DNA of 25,664 bases from Monoraphidium neglectum (taxonomy: Eukaryota > Chlorophyta > Chlorophyceae > Sphaeropleales > Selenastraceae), in assembly GCF_000611645.1 (NCBI RefSeq), contig NW_014013210.1:1-25664 (forward strand). The letters are read 5' to 3'. Shown piece after piece: positions 20,525 through 25,664 of the stretch (the stretch's first letter is position 1; every line of letters starts with the position of its first letter). Made by a program: the position numbers and the translations under genes. The notes under the pieces are model-generated. The model did no database searches. It was not told the origin of the DNA and saw nothing but the letters and a program-made list of their open reading frames with translations.

Positions 20525-21500
20525 GCTAGATGTGCCGCGGGGCGGTCACGCCTGCCGCTGGACCGAATCAAACACAAGATAGTGTCCAGTATGTTTTGAT
20601 CGCTCAGTGATGTCCGTTTTGGCAGCCGCGTGCTGGAGCCGCTCGGTCTCAATCAACCTCTTTCTGTTGGATCGGTCATGCAAGGTGGCAGAGACCGCTT
20701 ATTGAAGCAAACAATGTGTTATGAAGGCGTTGATACACTGTTATTGTGGATTATACGGTAAGTGCGAAAGAACGCGTCACGCTCCCTGCTGGTGATGGGC
20801 AAGGCCAGGGTGGGGCTGGCACCAGAAGCACGTTCCAGGGCAAATTGCAGCGCTTACTGGAAGCTTGGACACACTCTCTGCAGGGGAAGCCGCAGGTCAA
20901 CTCAACTCATCAACAGCACGGAAGTGCAACCCAAGCTTCAATCCCACACACAGATCCTTGCCCGTTTCAGGTCATCACAGAATCCCCTGGAGTGCCTCAG
21001 GGTCGCCCTGTGAGCCCGTTGCGGCTGGAAACCTGTTGCATGCTTGCTGCCAAGTTCCCTAGGCCATCCAGGGCCCGGCACCAGCTCCGCTCATTGTGAG
21101 GGCGCAGGTCTTGTGAACAAACTTTCCAAGGCGCTGGATACGCCAGCTCCTGCGATGTTTACCCTGCTCACAAGGCACTTGGTTGCAAGGGAAAAGTGGG
21201 CCATCATCAAAGTTCCTGTATGTTGCGCAGTGTGACTGGCTTGTGCATGATCGATGTGCTTGCATTTGTGGCGGGAGTTGATGCTTGAGAGGCGCTCGAC
21301 ATACATCATACGTAGAATTTTCACCACATAAAACCAGCTGTCCATGCACCTACGGCAAAACAATTGATTTGCGCACGGCTGGCTACAAGGTCAGGGTAAT
21401 GTGTGCATTGCACATCACGCAGCAAATCACGACAGGGGCCGAAAGGAGGGCGAACGACAGCTCCGAAACCAGCCCGCCATATGATGTGCATCTGTCCCGA
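20525..21500. other. Intergenic: upstream of the giant protein, downstream of the oxygenase/SUMO-like gene
   Basis: No gene is supported. AT content is higher than in the exons. A TATAAT-like sequence reads on the minus strand near 20757-20750, too far (about 230 bases) from the ATG to be assigned. I saw no clear TGTAA for the gene ending at 21501. Confidence 0.5.
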
Positions 21501-21760
21501 TTATGTGATGATGGCATCGATGACGTCACCGTCCACGAGGCCGACGCTGGCCGGTGTTGCGTCGGGTGAGAGGACACAGCCGCTCTCGCGCGCGTGCAGC
21601 AGCACCACGCGCCCCGCACTCCCCGGGTCCAGGCCGCTCTTCAGCGCGACGACCGGCCGCATGCGGCTGAGCTGCTGCTGGGGCTTCATTGCTACGCTCA
21701 GCGACTGCCCACTGGCCAGCCGCACCGTGAACGTCAGCCGCTCAGGCACCGCGGGCAGGC

Positions 21761-21825
<65 letters not shown>

Positions 21826-22459
21826 GGCTGCTGCGGCTGCTGCGGCTGCGGCTGCGCCTCGGCCCCCGGCGGTGGCAAAGAGCTGCGCTTGGACGTCCCG
21901 CTGCTCGTGCACTGGCGCTTGGAGGAGCGGCCGCCGCCATTGCCCTCGCCCTCATTCTCGTCCTCCCTCCTTTTATCTCTCGCTGCTGTCCCCTTCTCCT
22001 CAACGCCTGCAGGCTTCTGTGGCCGCTGCGCCAAACTGCCGCCATCAATGCCCCCAAGAGCCGCAGCGCCATGGCCGTTTGTGCGTGCTGTCAATTGCGA
22101 CTGCTGCGGCTGCGCCAGTGCTGGCCCCGGCTCCTCCACTGGGTGGACGTAGATGTTTGTGTCAGCGCTGTTGCGGGCCACAAACACCCCCGCCAGCTCG
22201 GTCTCGTCGACCTCCTCACCCCAGCAAGTGCGTGTGGTGATCGTTTGCCGGCTCAGGCCGGCTCTCTCATAGTACGGGTCAAGCAGCCGGCTCAGCGGCC
22301 AATCAGACCACACCTGCAAAGCGCACGTATGGTGAGCAACGCTCGTGAATGTGTGCGTGCGTGCGTCTGTGTGTGCATGTGAGCACGAACACGCGCGCAT
22401 GCAAGTCTGTGTGCATGCTTCTGTGTGCGCGTGTGTGTTGTTTGGCTCTTATGTGTGTG

Positions 22460-22518
<59 letters not shown>

Positions 22519-24611
22519 CGTGTGTGTGTACTGCAGGTGCATGTGTATCTTTATATGCATGCACATAGATGTGTGTGTGTGTGTGCACGTACGCGTGTGT
22601 GAGCACGCATGTGCATGGGGTGTGTGCGCGTGTATGGGTGCTGCACTTGCACGATCACAGCGATGGGTTTGGGTATGTTGAGAGGAGGTATCAGGATGAT
22701 GCATGTAGTTGTGTCACATACGGGTGGAGCGGGGAGGCTGTGCAGACAAGCGGAGCTGCTGGTGCATACTGTTGTGGGGGTTGCCGCGTGCCAGGAGCAA
22801 ATTGATCGCCGACAGCGTGGTCGCCCCCTCCTCCCACCTGGTAGTTTCCGGACAGGCTGCTGTCTGACCAGTGGCGTACCCCGACCGAAATCTTGACACG
22901 CGCCGGCGATCCCGGACCTGAAGGCTTCAAACCCGCTGCTGCAGCTGGTCCTGCTGCTGCCGCGGCCGCCGCTGCAGCTGCTGATGGCACACCGCTTGGC
23001 CCCGGCTCGGCTGTCCCTCTACCGTCGCCTCTGTCTTCGCCACTGCCGCCGGCCGGTGCGCCCCCAACCAACGGTCTCACATCCATGGCCGGCGCGAGGA
23101 TGGCAGGCGTGGGGGCTGACGCGTCTTCGGAGGCACCGCCCATGCTCCCGCCTTGCCGATTTGGCAGCAGCAAGCCGGGGTCGATGACGGCTCCCTGGCG
23201 CACGCACAGCTGGTAGCAGGCCAGCGCTGTCACTGCATCACCGCCACCAGCAGTGTACTGCAAGAAAACAGGGAGTGTGGCGGGACCTATCATGGCGGGC
23301 TGGCATGCGACATGGTTGGCTGCTATGAAGGCCCCCATGCAAGTGGGCAGGCGGTGCAGCGTTCAGGGGCCACGTGTGGCCCCAAGTGTGCCGGCATTGC
23401 ACAATGTGACAGAGCCCTGCGCCGCTCGCCCCGACCCCCCACCACACCACGCCCTCGCACCACTGCATGTGCCTGCTCCATTTGGTGCGCCTCCATCACA
23501 GCACCCCCGGTCGCCCTGGCAAGGGCAGGGCCGGCCATCAGCAGCAGCTGGTGCGGCTGCAGCTCAACGTCCCGCGCTGCGGACGAACGACTGTACACCC
23601 GCACCTGAGCAGCAGGCGATCCAGCAACGCAGGGCATGGCGGGGCAGGGCGTCATGCGGGCCCGCACCAAGCTATTGGGCCGGGTGGCGACCGCTGTGCT
23701 CGCTGGTGGCTCTGCGGCCGTACGTCAGCGCTCTGGCCCTGAAACTGGTGCTTGCTATGGCCTGCCCAAATGTGCTCACTTTGACGCCGCCCTCCGATGG
23801 CGTGTGCGGTCGCAGCAGAACCAGCAACACGCCATCGCCCGCGCTCGGCTCCAAGCGCGGCGTCCGGCCGGCCACAAACGCCTTGGCGCAGCGCGCGCTG
23901 AGGATGCTGACGCCCACTGCGCCCTCAGCCAGCGGCGCGTCGTCCAGCAGCGCGGCAAACGCGGCCGCGCTGGGAGCCGACAGCGGTCGTGCACGCACCA
24001 GCGTGGCGAGCATGCCACGGCATAGCGTGTCAGCCGCCTTGATTGCCTTGGGGGTGTGGGGCGAGGGTGTTGTGGCGACGCCGGTGCCAGCAGGTGTATC
24101 GGTCTTCAGCTGCAAGTCGGGTCTCCAGCTGCGGCAACGCAGCAGGGGCCTAGCTGCATGGCGTGGCACACTCCTCCCGGCAGGCTGCTGCGGCGGCGGT
24201 GGTCGGCCCTAAGCTCGCACACAGCTGAATGGGCAGATGCCTGGGTGCAGGCGGGTTCGCATGGGACTCGCTCACCGCTTTTGCGACAGCATCCACGCCC
24301 ACCGGCAATCCCCACAGCCGCCTGTCTGCCGCGCGCAGGTCCACCCCCAGGCCGCCGCCCTGCACCTCGTACACGGCACCCAGCTGCGACTCGCCTCGCG
24401 CGGCGCGGGCCGCCGCTTCTGCGTTGATCTCGTGCTGCCTGCCCGGCTTCAGAGTTAGCAGCCAGCTGCTGGCACAAGCTGCAAAGTGCGCCATCAACGC
24501 CACCGCTGCCGCATCCGAGTCAATCACAGCGTAGCCCTGCTGCCTCATGCAGAGGCTCAGGTGCCAGTTGGCAGGAAAGGCGGAGGCAGCGGCGGGTGCA
24601 TTGCGCAGCAT
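21501..24611 (-). CDS. Degenerate 2-oxoglutarate-oxygenase-like region fused to two SUMO-like domains
   Basis: Proposed exons are 24611-24276, 24046-23780, 23604-23461, 23257-22838 and 22313-21501, all phase 0, giving 659 residues. The C-terminus (582-659) runs [10 protein letters not shown].. to ..[14 protein letters not shown], the pattern of a ubiquitin/SUMO-like (Rad60-SLD type) domain. A second, weaker one spans about 368-445 ([15 protein letters not shown]). Between them are a KRR-containing polar stretch, a possible nuclear signal, and 21 consecutive Gln. The N-terminal 280 residues follow the outline of 2OG-Fe(II) oxygenases: RQQGYAVID (23-31), GDGVLLVLL (182-190), [15 protein letters not shown] (233-241) and [13 protein letters not shown]. 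The usual HxD reads AGD (181-183), while the distal His (241) is present, so catalysis is doubtful. An in-frame TAG lies 16 codons upstream of the chosen ATG. The SUMO-like call is fair; the oxygenase call is pattern-based and tentative. Confidence 0.65.
21762..21824 (-). repeat. (CAG)21 polyglutamine tract in coding exon
   Basis: Pure CTG on the plus strand, read as 21 CAG codons on the minus strand, followed upstream by QQP units. It sits between the two SUMO-like domains and is likely length-polymorphic. Confidence 0.95.
22461..22510. repeat. (TG)25 microsatellite in an intron
   Basis: Uninterrupted (TG)n with impure TG/CG flanks over about 22330-22620. It lies in intron 22837-22314 of the minus-strand gene, so the transcript reads (CA)n. 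Dipeptide open frames through it are artefacts. Confidence 0.95.
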
Positions 24612-24689
24612 GGGGCCCCAGGGGCGCTTCTGCTGCCAGAAGGGCCCAGGTGTTGTCAGCTACCACCAGTTGAGGCTAACGGCTACTCA

Positions 24690-24748
24690 TACTGTACAAA
24701 GCCACGCACTTTCTAGCTTCGTGATGGTGTGGGCGCTGCGTACTGTAC
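24690..24748. promoter_or_regulatory. Two TACTGTAC sites upstream of the oxygenase/SUMO-like gene
   Basis: TACTGTAC at 24690-24697 and 24741-24748, about 80 and 130 bases upstream of the ATG at 24611. This is the same octamer as at 8492, 9128 and 9147. The GTAC core matches SBP-domain (CRR1-type) sites; function is inferred. Confidence 0.3.
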
Positions 24749-24834
24749 TACGGTATGATACCGGTCGATCTCTGTTGTTGCAGATCGGTCCTTACGTGTA
24801 GCAAATGAGATACATATGACTGGCCAGACGGTAT

Positions 24835-24985
24835 AAAATAAAACCTCAACTACCTTGGAGTCGTAGTCGGCCGTCACCGTCGCACCGGGGATCAAAGGAG
24901 CAAGTGTGCGGCAAGCAGCGGAGTGCACAAAGCGAGTGGGACTGTGTCACTGGACACTGTGGGGTCCCTGCCCGTACCCGTTACA
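24835..24985. repeat. Diverged dispersed repeat, copy 2
   Basis: Same ordered blocks as copy 1: ACCTCA..CCTTGGAG, GTCGTAGTCGGCCGTCACC (24860-24878) and TCCCTGCCCGTACCCGTT (24965-24982). The interval between the second and third blocks is about 86 bases here and 26 in copy 1. Confidence 0.5.
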
Positions 24986-25524
24986 GTGTGTTACAGCAAT
25001 CTCATGAGTACCGGTAATTTCTCAACAGCTGAAGCGTCATTCAGCACAATTGTGTTGTATGATTGTAGCGCCCGATCTGCACGCCTGGACTGCAGGGTAA
25101 ACTTCTACATAGCTGACACACAAGTTTATGGTGTTATTCCCGCTTCAAAGTTTCAACCCTAAAATGGCATTGGTCCATTGTGGAGAAAGTGGCTTTGCTG
25201 TACGCCTGGCTTCATGGCTGGCACTGGTCATTGGGCACCGCGTGTTTGGCATTCACGGTCACCTGGATGAGGTTGTGCAGCCATGTTCTGCTCCGTATCG
25301 CGGTCCAATCCGCACAATCTGCGGGAAGACAAGCTTCGTCTCATGACTGTGCTGCATGTTTCCTTTAATGTTGGGGTGCATTTTGGCAGTTGACCCCTCG
25401 GCACAGATGACGTCACCCTGCTGACCACGTCACGCGCGCTTGCTGCACACCGTCGGCTTCGTTTGCGTTTTGGCAACCAGCAATGAAGTTTGTGGCAAAA
25501 ACAGATATGTAATGCTGCGATATA

Positions 25525-25664
25525 CAGTCTTCCCCCGCTACAGCGAACCCCGCAATAGCGAAAACCCTGCCTACAGCGAACGCCGCCGCTACCCCCGATC
25601 GCTCGCCACACAGATTCACCCCGCCACAGTGAATATTCACTACGGCTATAGCGAACGCCAAAGG
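25525..25664. mobile_element. Likely terminal repeat of a pogo/Tigger-like DNA transposon (cut by window end)
   Basis: The sequence begins CAGTCTTCCCCCGCTACAGC directly after TA (25523-25524). Tc1/mariner-superfamily pogo elements insert at TA and many start with CAG. Inside, CTAYAGCGAAC recurs at 25538-25548, 25571-25581 and 25646-25656, with AATAGCGAA at 25553-25561, and there is a perfect palindrome GTGAATATTCAC at 25629-25640. This dense AGCGAAC pattern is typical of subterminal repeats that bind a CENP-B-type transposase. No transposase is in the window; it would lie beyond the right edge, or the copy could be a non-autonomous one. Confidence 0.55.

Larger units (their letters stand above)
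24612..25524. other. Intergenic / upstream region of the oxygenase/SUMO-like gene
   Basis: No gene is supported. It holds two TACTGTAC sites close to the gene start, a TATAAAATAAAA stretch at about 24833-24844 on the plus strand without a gene behind it, and copy 2 of a diverged repeat. Confidence 0.5.

Noticed and set aside
21403..22382. Plus-strand frames with poly-Cys or poly-Leu
   Set aside because: They are translations of the CTG repeat opposite the polyglutamine tract.
22303..22704. His-Thr and Cys-Val dipeptide frames
   Set aside because: They are translations of the intronic TG/CA microsatellite.
25413..25661. Minus-strand 82-codon frame over the right edge
   Set aside because: It is made of the AGCGAAC subterminal repeats read as FAIAGFAV-like units; no transposase motif.
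1..25664. CRISPR arrays, bacterial operons and rRNA genes
   Set aside because: No regular repeat-spacer array, no ribosome binding sites and no rRNA signature; the intron-rich genes are eukaryotic. I saw no tRNA by eye, but a tRNA scan was not possible.

Overview
The window looks like nuclear DNA of a green alga (Chlorophyta). Coding exons are GC-rich. The genes are cut by many introns of about 90-520 bases with GTGMG-type donors, and several candidate 3' ends carry the TGTAA motif that chlorophytes use as a polyadenylation signal. Long CA/TG microsatellites and CAG-encoded glutamine runs are common. I cannot name a genus. Exon joins were worked out by hand from splice motifs, reading phase and protein sense. 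Every join given is phase-consistent, but none has transcript support.

Layout. (1) 316-2001 (+): last exon of a PP2C-type protein phosphatase with a long low-complexity tail. (2) 3232-4370 (-): three-exon gene for a ~302-residue protein with DEN-box and destruction-box-like motifs, possibly a securin/PATRONUS-like or other APC/C-regulated protein. (3) 5768-8303 (-): six-exon gene for a ~504-residue protein with two fasciclin (FAS1) domains and a GPI-signal-like tail. (4) 9183-12137 (+): nine-exon gene for a probably plastid-targeted SAM-dependent methyltransferase of 284 residues. (5) 12857-20524 (-): thirteen-exon gene for a 1,535-residue type I surface protein of no family I can name. It has a signal peptide, a Gly/Tyr-rich segment, three similar ectodomain units, a Pro-rich linker, one membrane helix and a cytoplasmic tail. 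(6) 21501-24611 (-): five-exon gene for a ~659-residue protein that looks like a degenerate 2-oxoglutarate oxygenase fold joined to two SUMO-like domains. (7) 25525 to the window end: what looks like the first terminal repeat of a pogo/Tigger-like DNA transposon, preceded by TA.

The gene spaces (2002-3231, 4371-5767, 8304-9182, 12138-12856, 20525-21500, 24612-25524) hold no gene I can support. They do hold a CACTAAG cluster, repeated TACTGTAC (GTAC-core) sites, a diverged dispersed repeat present at about 8490 and 24840, and a pair of facing TGTAA signals between the methyltransferase and the giant surface protein.

The genes do not form an obvious pathway, as is usual for an algal nuclear genome. 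The best candidates for something undescribed are the giant surface protein and the oxygenase-like/SUMO-like fusion. The FAS1 gene and the giant protein are both cell-surface proteins, on the same strand and separated only by the methyltransferase gene, so this stretch may contribute to the cell wall or adhesion; that is inference.
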